Below the pieces are notes generated by a model. It was not told the origin of the DNA, did no database searches, and was given only the letters and a program-made list of their open reading frames with translations. A program made the position numbers and the translations under genes. Below, in pieces: positions 1-9,300 of a DNA stretch of 64,000 nucleotides (the stretch's first letter is position 1; each line of letters begins with the position of its first letter). The DNA is from Bacteroidota bacterium (GTDB lineage Bacteria; Bacteroidota; Bacteroidia; Flavobacteriales; Flavobacteriaceae), in NCBI GenBank assembly GCA_018829465.1, contig JAHJTN010000012.1, positions 293,480 to 357,479 of the forward strand, given 5' to 3'.

Positions 1-260
1 TCGTCAAATGTTTGAACACAGATAGATTCATCATCAATAAATTTCATTTCTGATTCGGCTTCTTTCAAAAAACGACTGCCCGACGACAATTCTTTGTAAA
101 TTGATACGCCAATGCCATCTATTTTGAGCAAACGGTCTTTTTTTTCTTTAAATACTTGCTCAGCACTGCCGCAGTGTGCAATGAGTTTCTTGGCCGTGAT
201 GTCGCCAATTTTAGAGATGCGCTGCAACGCCAATCTATATAAAAGTTCGTTTGCTGTCAT
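1..260 (-). CDS. dprA: DNA-processing protein DprA, N-terminal part (runs off the window)
   Basis: The minus strand is open from an ATG at 260 down to base 1, giving 86 residues that begin MTANELLYRLALQRISKIGD. A helix-hairpin-helix-like stretch follows (residues 15-60: ISKIGDITAKKLIAHCGSAE, then LLKIDGIG). This matches the N-terminal SAM/HhH-like domain of bacteroidotal DprA. DprA loads RecA onto incoming single-stranded DNA during natural transformation. The Rossmann-like DNA-binding domain would lie beyond the left edge. The divergent neighbour (HU-CCDC81/SPOR protein) is a frequent partner of dprA in flavobacteria, and comEC lies elsewhere in this window. The identification rests on the N-terminal domain and the neighbourhood. 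Confidence 0.75.
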   Translation of the reverse strand, partial: MTANELLYRLALQRISKIGDITAKKLIAHCGSAEQVFKEKKDRLLKIDGIGVSIYKELSSGSRFLKEAESEMKFIDDESICVQTFD

Positions 261-339
261 GTTTCAAAAATAAAAGAAAACTTTTCAATAAATGTTAATA
301 AAAACAACGACATATGTTTTCAAAAAATAGATTTTGTCC

Positions 340-347
340 TAAATTTG
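340..347 (+). promoter_or_regulatory. -7 promoter box of the HU/SPOR gene
   Basis: TAAATTTG fits the Bacteroidota -7 consensus TAnnTTTG and ends 5 bases before the ATG at 353. Transcription would start at or next to that ATG (leaderless mRNA). This argues against the upstream in-frame ATG at 314. Confidence 0.55.
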
Positions 348-352
348 TGCTT

Positions 353-1258
353 ATGCACTTAGAAAATTACATCAGCGATTTACTCTACACCCACGATTGT
401 GTGGTCGTCCCCGGTTTTGGGGCCTTTCTCACCCGTTATCAGACCGCAGAATTAGATAAAAATACCCACACTTTTTACCCGCCCAAAAAGACTGTGGGCT
501 TCAATATCCGTCTGCAAGAAAATGACGGCGTTTTGGCGCATCGCATTGATAAGGAAACCAAAAATGGCCTCAAAAAATCTGTAGCTTTTATAGAAAAAGA
601 AGTCGCAGTTTGGCAGCAGCATTTAGCGCAAAACAAGTTTCTATCGCTCGAAAAATTAGGCGATTTTTCAGTTGACAACCTTGGCAAATGGCAATTTGTG
701 CCGTCTGCAAATGTCAATTTCCTTCCCGAATCTTTCGGTTTGAGTGCTGTGGTTTCTAAACCTTTGGTCAACAAACCTGTCAAGCGAATTGTACCTATTC
801 AAGAAACAAAAACACCATCTACTTGGTACAAATATGCTGCCGTGGCGGCTGTGGCTGTGAGTGTTGGCGGTTTTTTAGGATTCAATTATTACAACCAACA
901 GGTGTCGCAATACAATTTGGCAGAAAAGCAAAAAGCTGATAAAATGCTACAACAACGCATACAAGCCGCTACATTTCAGCTCAATGCCTCAGAAACGCCA
1001 GTTACCATTCAAATTGTTTCTAAAAGTTATCCGTACCACGTGATTGCCGGTGCTTTTCGCGAAGAAGAAAACGCCCACAAAAGAATGGAGGAACTCATCC
1101 AAAATGGCTATCAAGCGCGTTTGCTTGGTACCAATACATACGGTTTACACCAAGTGGCATTTCAAAGTTTTTCCGATAAATCAACAGCGCTCGAATTTCT
1201 TGAAGAAATCCGCACACAGGTCTTTTCCGATGCTTGGATGTTGATTGAAAACCGCTAA
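353..1258 (+). CDS. HU-CCDC81 and SPOR domain protein
   Basis: A 301-residue protein starting MHLENYISDLLYTHDCVVVPG. Residues 1 to about 130 match the prokaryotic CCDC81-like HU domain pair of Bacteroidota (the VVVPGFGAFL core is typical). One transmembrane helix follows at about 160-178 (AAVAAVAVSVGGFLGF). The C-terminal 75 residues (from about 228, PYHVIAGAFREEENA) form a SPOR domain, a fold that binds glycan strands stripped of stem peptides at division septa. The predicted layout is a cytoplasmic HU-like part, a membrane anchor and a periplasmic SPOR domain, suggesting a link between DNA or cytoplasmic proteins and the septal wall. The start at 353 was chosen because the -7 box sits directly upstream. 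The frame extends to 314, but that ATG lies upstream of the promoter. Confidence 0.85.
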   Translation: MHLENYISDLLYTHDCVVVPGFGAFLTRYQTAELDKNTHTFYPPKKTVGFNIRLQENDGVLAHRIDKETKNGLKKSVAFIEKEVAVWQQHLAQNKFLSLEKLGDFSVDNLGKWQFVPSANVNFLPESFGLSAVVSKPLVNKPVKRIVPIQETKTPSTWYKYAAVAAVAVSVGGFLGFNYYNQQVSQYNLAEKQKADKMLQQRIQAATFQLNASETPVTIQIVSKSYPYHVIAGAFREEENAHKRMEELIQNGYQARLLGTNTYGLHQVAFQSFSDKSTALEFLEEIRTQVFSDAWMLIENR

Positions 1259-1403
1259 CATTCGCGTCCTTTTACCTACCCCGAAGGTTCTTTAAATACG
1301 CATCTGACTTTGGATTGTTTTTGCGTTGGGATGTTTTTGCCCCCAATACACAGCGAGTCCTTATTAAAAAATTACTTTTGTTCCCGATGAAAACACTTGT
1401 ATT

Positions 1404-1415
1404 GAGCGCAGTCGA
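1404..1415. repeat. Dispersed 12-mer GAGCGCAGTCGA, copy 1
   Basis: The 12-mer lies in the bioF leader. Exact copies occur at 5554-5565 and 11929-11940, and a partial one at 40293-40302. It is the core of a palindromic intergenic repeat common in flavobacteria, here without the complementary outer arms. Confidence 0.6.
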
Positions 1416-1433
1416 AATAAATAAAATAAACAC

Positions 1434-2567
1434 ATGAAAAGAATTCCCAAATCGCTGCTCAAAAAACTTGAAAATCGAAAAGAGATTGGGACTTTCAGAA
1501 CACTGAAAACAAAAACGGCTTTAGTAGATTTTTCTTCAAACGATTATTTGGGATTGGCGCGCTTGGATGCCATTTCGGTTCGCGCCAAACAAATTTTGAC
1601 AGATTTGGGCCATTCTGCCAACGGGTCAACCGGATCGCGCTTGCTTACAGGACACCATCCGCTTTTTAAAAAAGTTGAGCAGCAGATAGCTACATATCAT
1701 GAAGCCGAAACCGCGCTGGTTTTCAATTCCGGTTACGATGCTAACATCGGACTTTTTTCTGCACTTCCGCAGCGCAACGACCTCGTTTTTTACGATGCAT
1801 TTGTGCACGCTTCCATCCGTGACGGTTTGCGACTTTCGAGGGCAAAATCATATAGTTTTAGGCACAATGATTTTGAAGATTTAGCACGTAAGATAGAAAA
1901 ATTAACTTCCGCATCCTCAGTTTGGGTGGTCACCGAAGCCGTGTTTTCAATGGATGGCGATTCGCCCGATTGGAAAAGCTTAGCAGCCATCTGCAACCGC
2001 TTTGAGGTGCATCTCATCATAGATGAAGCGCACGCCACAGGGGTTTTAACGCAATTAACAGAAATATACAAGCAAACAACTATAGAAAACCATCTTACAG
2101 CCCGCGTGGTCACTTTCGGAAAAGCCTTGGGTTGCCACGGCGCAGCAGTTTTGGGCAATGCATCGCTCAGAGATTACCTCATCAATTTTGCCGGGAGTTT
2201 TATATACACCACAGCACTTCCGCCAGCGGCATTGGCCACCATTGCGGCAGCTTATGAAAAATTACAAGACAAGATTGGGCTTGAAAGTTTGCATCAAAAC
2301 ATTGATATTTTTAACCGAAGTGTGGTGAATTTGGACTTAAAACAACATTTTATACTGAGCCAATCAGCCGTACATTGCTGCATTGCCCCGGGCAACGAAC
2401 ACGTAAAAATGCTGAGTATGCAATTCGAAAAATCGGGCTTCGATGTCCGCCCCATCCTTTCACCCACAGTGGCCGCCAGAAAAGAAAGACTTCGCTTCTG
2501 CCTACACGCATTCAATACTGAAAATGAAATAGAAAGCGCACTCAAGCTGCTCGCAACGCTGTTGTGA
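1434..2567 (+). CDS. bioF: 8-amino-7-oxononanoate synthase (BioF-like, PLP-dependent)
   Basis: A 377-residue alpha-oxoamine synthase of fold-type I. Recognisable elements are DFSSNDYLGLA near residue 32, NGSTGSRLLTGHHPLF at 63-78, IIDEAHATG with the PLP-ring Asp197, and the Schiff-base lysine K230 in VVTFGKALGCHG. BioF condenses pimeloyl-ACP or pimeloyl-CoA with L-alanine to give 8-amino-7-oxononanoate, the first ring-forming precursor of biotin. The short N-terminus and the overall pattern fit flavobacterial BioF better than 2-amino-3-ketobutyrate CoA ligase, but the two share a fold and the substrate is inferred. No other biotin gene is adjacent. Dispersed repeat sequence lies just upstream. 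Confidence 0.8.
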   Translation: MKRIPKSLLKKLENRKEIGTFRTLKTKTALVDFSSNDYLGLARLDAISVRAKQILTDLGHSANGSTGSRLLTGHHPLFKKVEQQIATYHEAETALVFNSGYDANIGLFSALPQRNDLVFYDAFVHASIRDGLRLSRAKSYSFRHNDFEDLARKIEKLTSASSVWVVTEAVFSMDGDSPDWKSLAAICNRFEVHLIIDEAHATGVLTQLTEIYKQTTIENHLTARVVTFGKALGCHGAAVLGNASLRDYLINFAGSFIYTTALPPAALATIAAAYEKLQDKIGLESLHQNIDIFNRSVVNLDLKQHFILSQSAVHCCIAPGNEHVKMLSMQFEKSGFDVRPILSPTVAARKERLRFCLHAFNTENEIESALKLLATLL

Positions 2568-2598
2568 AAAAAATATTGTTTTGCGTTTGATAAGTTTA

Positions 2599-2606
2599 TA
2601 TATTTG
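2599..2606 (+). promoter_or_regulatory. -7 promoter box of T9SS gene 1
   Basis: TATATTTG fits TAnnTTTG and lies 19 bases before the ATG at 2626. A TTTG at 2580-2583 could be the -33 element. Confidence 0.45.
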
Positions 2607-2625
2607 ATACATAAAAAAAAAGCAA

Positions 2626-3615
2626 ATGAAGCAATTCTACGTTTTCACTTTACTTTCCGTTTTATTTTATGTTCCGGTTGCCAAAGGACAGGCAATCCCG
2701 CTTACGGAGGTGTTTAACTATGCCGTGGGTAGTAACCTTGGTGGACAGGGAGGTTGGGCAAACCAAAACTCCGGGGATGAAGTAACCGTTCAGTCCGGGA
2801 GCCTTTCTTATGAGGGCCTGCTCATTTCAACTGACAATTCAGTCACTTTCTCCGGGGGCGGTATCGATCCGCAACTGCCGTTCGATGTGCAATCAGGCAA
2901 TACGGTCTATGCTTCTTTTATCTTCCGTGTAACCGATTTGTCAACGCTTACCGACACCAACGGGGGTTATTTTGCCGGTTTTGGGCAAAGTACGACCACT
3001 TTTGGAGCAACGGTTTGGCTCAGGACTGCCGGAGCACAATTTAACATTGGCATCAACAAAGCAACTGCGGTAAATGAAAATACTTGGCTGCCTACAAATT
3101 TTGACACCAACACCGACATTTTTGTAGTCATCGCGTATGATTTGGCCATAGGAGAAGCTAGAATTTGGGTCAATCCTGTTCCAGACGATTTAGAAGTGGA
3201 GACTCCACCTACACCCAACGGAACTGCCAACCTGAACACAACCCGGACCAGCTTGAGTCGGTTTTTTCTTCGGCAAGACTCTGCCACCGAAACACCCACC
3301 ATTGTTTTTGACGAATTGAGGGTCGGGACAACTTGGGCGGCAGTCACCCCAAAAGACCCTACAATGTCCTTAGTGGATAATTTTAAAAACAGTTTTGCGG
3401 TATTCCCAAACCCCGCCACCAATGGTTTTGTAAACATCAGTTCGGCTTCACTTTCACCCAAAGATATACATGTATATGACGTGTTGGGCAAACTTCTTGT
3501 CAAGCAGACCATTTCCGGAACAAGGCTCAACATTGAAAACCTAAAAGCCGGCGTGTATATTTTAAAAGTGGCACAAGACGGCCGCACCGAAACCAAAAAA
3601 CTCGTCATTAGATAA
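2626..3615 (+). CDS. Secreted protein with T9SS type A sorting domain (function unknown)
   Basis: A 329-residue protein with a Sec signal peptide (MKQFYVFTLLSVLFYVPVAK, cleavage after GQA). The body (25 to about 245) is rich in Gly, Thr, Asn and aromatic residues and looks like a beta-sandwich of the LamG/concanavalin type; no catalytic motif was recognised. The last ~75 residues are a type A T9SS C-terminal domain (AVFPNPATNGFVNIS, then VYDVLGKLLVKQ, then LKAGVYILKV and a basic end). Such domains direct export through the type IX system and usually attachment to the cell surface. It lies in tandem with another T9SS cargo gene, which has its own promoter. Confidence 0.8.
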   Translation: MKQFYVFTLLSVLFYVPVAKGQAIPLTEVFNYAVGSNLGGQGGWANQNSGDEVTVQSGSLSYEGLLISTDNSVTFSGGGIDPQLPFDVQSGNTVYASFIFRVTDLSTLTDTNGGYFAGFGQSTTTFGATVWLRTAGAQFNIGINKATAVNENTWLPTNFDTNTDIFVVIAYDLAIGEARIWVNPVPDDLEVETPPTPNGTANLNTTRTSLSRFFLRQDSATETPTIVFDELRVGTTWAAVTPKDPTMSLVDNFKNSFAVFPNPATNGFVNISSASLSPKDIHVYDVLGKLLVKQTISGTRLNIENLKAGVYILKVAQDGRTETKKLVIR

Positions 3616-3670
3616 TTGAAATTTAATCTTTTGATAATCTTTTTGCAAAGCAAAATGCCCCATACTTCTT

Positions 3671-3678
3671 TAAGTTTG
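3671..3678 (+). promoter_or_regulatory. -7 promoter box of T9SS gene 2
   Basis: TAAGTTTG fits TAnnTTTG and lies 34 bases before the ATG at 3713. A TTTG at 3642-3645 is a possible but rather distant -33 element. Confidence 0.45.
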
Positions 3679-3712
3679 TATGCTGTTTTAAACCTTTTAA
3701 ACCTATATGATT

Positions 3713-5428
3713 ATGAAAAAAATTTACTTATTGTTCTTTCTGCTTTCTGGTACATTACTCTTTGGGCAAACCGCGGGGGTAAATGTGTTTATCAACGAGA
3801 TACACTATGACAATGCAGGTACCGACGTTGGAGAGGGCGTGGAAATTGCCGGGCCTGCCGGAACCGATTTGACAGGCTGGTCTCTTGTCGCTTACAACGG
3901 TAATGGAGGCGCGTCTTACATAACAGTCGATCTTATCGGAAGTACCATCCCTAATGAAGGTGGATCCGGTTTTGGGACTTTATTTTTTGCAATGACTGGT
4001 TTACAAAATGGCGCACCCGATGGAATTGCCCTAACAGACGGGACTAACGTCCAATTTCTCAGCTATGAAGGGTCTTTTACAGCCGCTGACGGTCCCGCTT
4101 CAGGGCTAACATCCACAGATATAGGCGTTGTTGAGCCTGGGTCGCCAATTGGCGAATCCCTCCAACTCATTGGAACAGGTTCTTTGGCTTCCGATTTTAC
4201 TTGGACAGGTCCGGTTGCAGAATCTCCCGGATCGATAAATACCAATCAAACATTTAGTGCTTCACTCGACCCATCTGTCACGATACTCACACCTTCCGAT
4301 GGCACAACTTTCCCTCCCGGCACGCCGAATGTCAACGTCACCCTTTCCGTTCAAAATTTTACCGTGGCAACCCCTTCCGCAGGCGATGGGTTCATCAAAT
4401 ATACCGTTGATGGCGGTGCTCCGGTTGACAAGTTCGACACGGCGCCCATCTCGCTGAGCCTTCCTTCAGGTCCGCACACCGTTGTTGTGGAATTGGTTGA
4501 CAATGCCGGCGCAAGTTTGTCGCCGCAAACCTCAAGCACCACAAGCTTTACCATCGCCACCTTGACGCCCATCGCAGATATTGCTACCCTGCGCGCACAG
4601 CCTACCGGAGCAGGTAATTTTTATCAACTCAATGGAGAGGCCGTTGTCAGTTTTGCAGTAGCCAACAGAAACCAGATTTTTATGCAAGACGCTACTGCCG
4701 GTATCTTGATAGACGATGCGGCCAATACTATAGCAACTGCTTACGCACCAGGAGACGGGATGACCGGTTTGAAAGGGACTTTAAGTGTGTTTGGTGGCAT
4801 TGTTCAGTTTGTGCCGATTGAAGACCCGGGCACGCCTTCTTCTAACGGAAAAACTGTGAGTCCGCAAGTAGTGACCTTGGCCGACTTGAATGTGAATTTT
4901 GACAATTATGAATCGCAAATAGTTAAAATTATCGGCGTAACCATAGACGCAACCAACGTAACTTTTACAACGGCTTCTGCGACGAATTATCCCATCAATG
5001 TAGGCGCAGATGCTTCCATACTGAGGACACAACACCCCGAATCTGGTTTGGAAGGCGTTGCTATTCCTGTAACACCTATCGATCTTTTCGGTATCGTATC
5101 CGAATTTGGCGGTGCATCTCAATTGTTCCCTTTTTATGATTTTGTAAACTCGCCTCCACCGGCCCTGCTTTCAACCGATGATTTTTCGTTCGATACGGCT
5201 TCTTTCAAGATTTATCCAAACCCGGTAAGCACTGGTATCGTCAACATTGTTTCGGCCCAAAACGGCAGTAAGACCGTTGCTGTTTATGACATACTCGGCA
5301 AAGAAATGTTGCGTACCCAACTCAACGGCACTACGCTCGATGTGAGCCAACTCAACAATGGGATTTACATCTTGAAAATTGAAGAAGACGGCAAAACAAC
5401 CAGCAAAAAACTGATTGTTCAGCAATAA
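3713..5428 (+). CDS. Lamin-tail-like / DUF5689-like secreted protein with T9SS sorting domain
   Basis: 571 residues from the ATG at 3713 (MKKIYLLFFLLSGTLLFGQT, a signal peptide); an in-frame ATG two codons earlier (3707) is less likely. Residues ~20-175 resemble a lamin-tail domain (VFINEIHYDNAGTDVGEGVE, TGWSLVAYNGNG). A bacterial-surface beta-sandwich follows at about 180-285 (VTILTPSDGTTFPPGT, YTVDGG). An OB-fold DUF5689-like domain spans ~290-475 (RAQPTGAGNFYQLNGEAVV, GILIDDA). A type A T9SS domain follows (FKIYPNPVSTGIVNI, VAVYDILGKEMLR, LNNGIYILKIEEDGK). Proteins of this build are often found with extracellular nucleases or phosphatases, but no nuclease domain is present here, so it may be a binding protein. 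A strong hairpin follows the stop codon. Confidence 0.75.
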   Translation: MKKIYLLFFLLSGTLLFGQTAGVNVFINEIHYDNAGTDVGEGVEIAGPAGTDLTGWSLVAYNGNGGASYITVDLIGSTIPNEGGSGFGTLFFAMTGLQNGAPDGIALTDGTNVQFLSYEGSFTAADGPASGLTSTDIGVVEPGSPIGESLQLIGTGSLASDFTWTGPVAESPGSINTNQTFSASLDPSVTILTPSDGTTFPPGTPNVNVTLSVQNFTVATPSAGDGFIKYTVDGGAPVDKFDTAPISLSLPSGPHTVVVELVDNAGASLSPQTSSTTSFTIATLTPIADIATLRAQPTGAGNFYQLNGEAVVSFAVANRNQIFMQDATAGILIDDAANTIATAYAPGDGMTGLKGTLSVFGGIVQFVPIEDPGTPSSNGKTVSPQVVTLADLNVNFDNYESQIVKIIGVTIDATNVTFTTASATNYPINVGADASILRTQHPESGLEGVAIPVTPIDLFGIVSEFGGASQLFPFYDFVNSPPPALLSTDDFSFDTASFKIYPNPVSTGIVNIVSAQNGSKTVAVYDILGKEMLRTQLNGTTLDVSQLNNGIYILKIEEDGKTTSKKLIVQQ

Positions 5429-5448
5429 ATTTTTGCTAATCACATTTA

Positions 5449-5475
5449 AAAACCCGCCATTTGGCGGGTTTTGTT
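5449..5475. terminator. Intrinsic terminator after T9SS gene 2
   Basis: An 11-bp perfect stem (AAAACCCGCCA pairs with TGGCGGGTTTT) with a very short loop, followed by TTGTTGTTTT. It can work in both directions because the arms start with A and end with T. Confidence 0.8.
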
Positions 5476-5504
5476 GTTTTATAGATATAGGTTGCCCTTC
5501 CAAC

Positions 5505-5640
5505 CTGTCATGCTGAACGCGTTTCAACATCTCACTGAAGGGAATGTCACCCCGAGCGCAGTCGAGGGGCAAGACCCTGAAATAAATTCAGGGTGACAGT
5601 TCGGAGAGATGTTGGGTGACAGTTTAGAGTGATGTTGAGT
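5505..5640. repeat. Composite palindromic intergenic repeat, copy 1
   Basis: The region is a string of complementary blocks: CTGTCATGCTGAA..., then GTCACCCCGAG / CTCGAGGGG-type arms around GAGCGCAGTCGA, then CCCTGAA-TAAA-TTCAGGG followed by TGACAG, and two degenerate GTGACAG / GATGTTG echoes to 5640. Related blocks recur at 11553-11624 and 17564-17663. It is non-coding and REP-like. It fills most of the 5429-5866 gap together with the terminator, a short ORF remnant and the promoter of the next gene. Confidence 0.7.
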
Positions 5641-5746
5641 GACTGTTGAATAGGTCGTTTTCTACTTCAAAGAAACCTTCTTGATTTTCAATATTTTTAC
5701 CGTAACGCATAAGCATCACACAAGCTTTTACAATGGGTTCTAGCAT
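5624..5746 (-). pseudogene. Possible gene remnant of 40 codons, family not recognised
   Basis: The minus strand is open from an ATG at 5746 to a stop at 5624-5626. The protein starts MLEPIVKACVMLMRYGKNIE and has a composition like a real helical protein. The frame remains open upstream of the ATG for about 11 codons until a TAG. The last six residues are encoded by the neighbouring repeat, as if the repeat had cut off the original 3' end. I do not recognise the family. It may be a chance ORF. Confidence 0.25.
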
Positions 5747-5832
5747 CTGGATATCAATACATACAAAAAAATAAGGTCTCTATACATATAGCTACAATGG
5801 CAAGAAAATCATAAAAACCTGACAAATATCAT

Positions 5833-5861
5833 TTTGTATATATATTTTTGCCGTAACTTTG
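5833..5861 (+). promoter_or_regulatory. Promoter (-33 TTTG, -7 TAACTTTG) of the HYC_CC_PP gene
   Basis: A TTTG at 5833-5836 and TAACTTTG at 5854-5861 are 17 bases apart, matching the Bacteroidota sigma-A pattern. The ATG at 5867 is 5 bases after the -7 box, so the transcript would be leaderless or nearly so. Confidence 0.7.
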
Positions 5862-5866
5862 TAGCC

Positions 5867-6286
5867 ATGTTTAAGACAACCACAAAATTGGCCTCTGTTT
5901 TTATGGCACTCGTCGTGTTGGTGTCCACTACATCTTTTACAGTCTATCAGCATTTTTGCGGTGATGAAATCACGGATGTAGCGGTTTTCAAACACGCTGA
6001 AGGCTGCGGTATGGAGGTCGCTGTTGTTGAAATCCCGGAAAACACTTGCCATACACCTAAAAAATCTTGTTGCAATGACCGTGTGGTTTCAATTCAAGGT
6101 CAAGATCAGGTGAATCCGGCTACGCAAGCTTTATCAATTGACCACCAAGTCTTTTTGGCGGCAGTTATTTACAGTTTCGACTATTTATTTTTAGACACTT
6201 CCAAAAATGTTTCGGAGACATTTCACTACTACCCGCCTCCGATTGTTCAAGACATTACTGTACTTCATCAGGTTTTCCGCATTTGA
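5867..6286 (+). CDS. HYC_CC_PP family protein (copper-locus associated)
   Basis: 139 residues starting MFKTTTKLASVFMALVVLVS, with an N-terminal signal or membrane segment. The three family hallmarks are present in order: a Cys motif (QHFCGDE, Phe in place of the usual Tyr of HYC), a Cys pair with further Cys nearby (CGMEV...CHTPKKSCCND), and a proline motif near the C-terminus (YYPPPIVQ). Members are small cysteine-rich envelope proteins usually encoded beside heavy-metal RND pumps, and metal binding is a reasonable guess. Start choice: an in-frame ATG at 5834 lies inside the promoter, so 5867 is preferred. cusA follows 89 bases downstream across a strongly folded spacer. Confidence 0.75.
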   Translation: MFKTTTKLASVFMALVVLVSTTSFTVYQHFCGDEITDVAVFKHAEGCGMEVAVVEIPENTCHTPKKSCCNDRVVSIQGQDQVNPATQALSIDHQVFLAAVIYSFDYLFLDTSKNVSETFHYYPPPIVQDITVLHQVFRI

Positions 6287-6368
6287 TTTTAGAATGAAAC
6301 AGCCTTATTTAGGCTTCGTTTAACTGAGTATTTTTCAATTTCTCAGCGATTTTTTCATTCTTAAAATC
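6285..6368 (+). promoter_or_regulatory. Folded leader element in front of cusA
   Basis: A 15-bp outer stem (GATTTTAGAATGAAA at 6285-6299 with TTTCATTCTTAAAATC at 6353-6368, one bulged T) encloses two inner hairpins: AGCCT-TATTT-AGGCT (6301-6315) and CTGAG...CTCAG (6324-6346). The second is followed by CGATTTTTTC, a possible terminator tract whose bases also form the 3' arm of the outer stem. The cusA ATG is 7 bases after the stem. It overlaps the stop codon of the upstream gene by two bases. Confidence 0.5.
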
Positions 6369-6374
6369 AAAAAA

Positions 6375-9300
6375 ATGCTTTCAAAAGTCATACGTTATTT
6401 TCTAGAAAACAGATTGGTCACTTCCCTGCTGCTGTTGTCGTTTATTTCATGGGGGTTGATGACGGCTCCGTTCAATTGGAACACCGGATTTCTTCCCAAA
6501 GACCCTGTGCCTGTTGATGCCATTCCCGACATCGGCGAAAACCAGCAAATCGTTTTCACCAATTGGCCCGGACGTTCTCCACAAGACATTGAAGATCAAA
6601 TCACCTATCCGCTCACTACTTCTCTGCTAGGCATACCGGGTGTAAAATCCATTCGGAGTTCATCGGTGTTCGGGTTTTCGATGATCAACATCATTTTTAG
6701 TGAAGATGTCGAGTTTTACTGGTCGCGTACACGGGTACTCGAAAAACTGAATTCACTGCCGGCAAACCTGCTTCCCAACGATGTCCAACCCATTTTAGGT
6801 CCGGACGCAACGGCATTGGGACAGGTCTATTGGTACACGCTGGAAGGGCGTGATTCGCTGGGCAATGTCACTGGCGGATGGGATTTGCACGAACTGCGCA
6901 CCATCCAAGATTTTTATGTTAAATATGGATTGAATGCGGTGGAAGGTGTGTCGGAAGTGGCTTCGGTGGGCGGCTATGTGCAGGAATATCAAATCGATGT
7001 AAATCCGGAAGCTTTGAAAGCCTACCGAATCGGTTTAGACAAAGTGGCTTCCGCAGTTAAAAACAGCAACCGTGACATTGGTGCACAAACGGTGGAAATC
7101 AACAAAGCAGAATATTTGGTTCGCGGTTTGGGTTACGTAAAATCGATTGCAGACATAGAAAACGCGGTTGTGGCGGTCAACAACAACATTCCAATTTTAA
7201 TCAAAGATATAGCCGTGGTTCACTTGGGCCCGGCACCACGCCGTGGTGTGTTGGACAAAGGTGGCGCGGAGGTTGTGGGTGGTGTGGTTGTAGCTCGATA
7301 CGGTGCCAATCCGCTGGCAGTCATCAATCAGGTGAAAGAAAAAATCAAAGTACTCGCCCCCGGTTTGCCTACCAAAGTATTGAAAGACGGAACCGTCAGT
7401 CGAGTAACCATCGTTCCCTTTTACGACCGCACCCAACTGATCCACGAAACCATCGGTACGCTGGAAACGGCACTTTCACATGAGATTCTCATCAGTATTT
7501 TGGTGGTCATCGTGTTGGTGCTTAACCTGCGAGCTTCCATCTTGATATCGAGCTTGTTGCCCGTTGCCGTTCTGATGACTTTTGTGGTGATGCGCTATAC
7601 CGGTGTGGATGCCAACGTGGTCGCGCTTTCGGGAATCGCCATCGCCATCGGCGTGATGGTGGACGTGGGCATCGTGTTTGTCGAAAACATCATTCGGCAT
7701 CTCGAATTACCCGAAAATAAAGGGAAAAAAGGCAAAGCCATGCTCGAGCTTATTCACAGTTCAACCACGGAGGTGGCTTCTGCCATCACCACGGCTTTGG
7801 CGACAACCGTCGTCAGTTTCTTGCCGGTGTTTTTTATGGAAAACGCGGAAGGTAAATTGTTCAGGCCGCTTGCTTTCACCAAAACCTTTGCGCTGTCTGC
7901 ATCCTTTATATTGGGAATCGTCGTTTTGCCTACGCTGGCTTATTGGTTTTTCGCCACCGGTTCCAAAAAACAAAAAACAAAAAAAATAGGGAACATCAGT
8001 CTGGCTGTCGCCGGCGTTGTATTCGCCATCTACTTCGGCATGTGGCTTCCATTGGCGTTGACTATCATCGGTTTAAAAAATATTTTTCATGACCAACTTC
8101 CGCAAAAATTTGGGAAATACACCACCGAAATAACCCTCGGTATCGTGTTGGTAGTGACAGTCTTTTTCCTGACGGAAGAGTGGATGCCACTTGGACATGG
8201 CAATAACCTGATTGTCAATTTTCTTTTTGTAGTAATTTTGCTTTCCCTGATCTTGGGTGTTTTGATGACCATCGTACACTTTTACGAACCCATCCTGAAA
8301 TGGTGTTTGGAGAATAAGAAAAAATTCTTGCTTATTCCCGGATTTTTTGTGACACTCGGAATTATTATTTGGCTCGGTTTTGCCACAACGTTCGGGTGGA
8401 TTTCCTATGGTTTTGACAAGTTGGGGGTCAACATTCGCACTACTTCGGTATGGTCGGGCATCTCCAATACTTTTCCCGGCGTAGGCAAAGAATTTATGCC
8501 TCCACTCAATGAAGGTAGTTTCTTGCTGATGCCCACCTCGATGCCGCACGCAGGGGTCGAACAAAGCAAAGATGTTTTGCAAACTTTAGATCGTGCTTTG
8601 GCCAACATTCCCGAAGTGGACATGTCGGTCGGAAAATTGGGACGAACCGACAGTGCGCTCGATCCGGCACCGATTTCGATGTATGAAACCATTGTCAATT
8701 ACAAATCGGAATATATTGCAGACGAGGATGGGCATCGACTTACCTTCAAAACTGATCGAAACGGAAAATTTGTGCTGCAATCCGGTGAAACGGTCACACA
8801 AGCAGAAGCCTTGACAAAAGGGGTTTCTCAAAAGAATTTGATTAGAGATAAAAATGGGGAATATTTTCGAAACTGGCGACCACAAATCAAAAACCCCGAC
8901 GATATCTGGGAAGAAATCGTACGTGTTACCAAGCTCCCCGGCGTGACTTCCGCACCCAAATTGCAGCCCATCCAAACGCGACTGATCATGTTGCAAACCG
9001 GCATGCGCGCACCCATGGGCATCAAAGTTTACGGCCCCGATTTGAAAACCATTGAGGCCTTTGGCATGCAAATCGAATCGATTTTAAAAGAAGTTCCTTC
9101 GGTCAAAACGGAATCGGTTTTTGCCGACCGTATCGTCGGAAAACCTTATCTCGAACTCAACATAGACCGAAGCAAAATTGCGCGATACGGATTGAGCGTG
9201 GAGCAGCTACAACAAGCCATTGAAGTGGCCATCGGCGGCATGCCCGTCACGACTACCGTGGAAGGAAGAGAACGTTTCCCTGTTCGGGTCCGCTATCCGA

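Noticed and set aside
2967..3653. Minus-strand ORF of 228 codons across T9SS gene 1
   Set aside because: Shadow of a well-supported plus-strand gene; the sequence has no recognisable domain and covers the sorting domain in reverse.
8073..8582. Minus-strand ORFs of over 160 codons inside cusA
   Set aside because: cusA is conserved over its full length here; the antisense frames are His/Gln-rich reflections of its codons.
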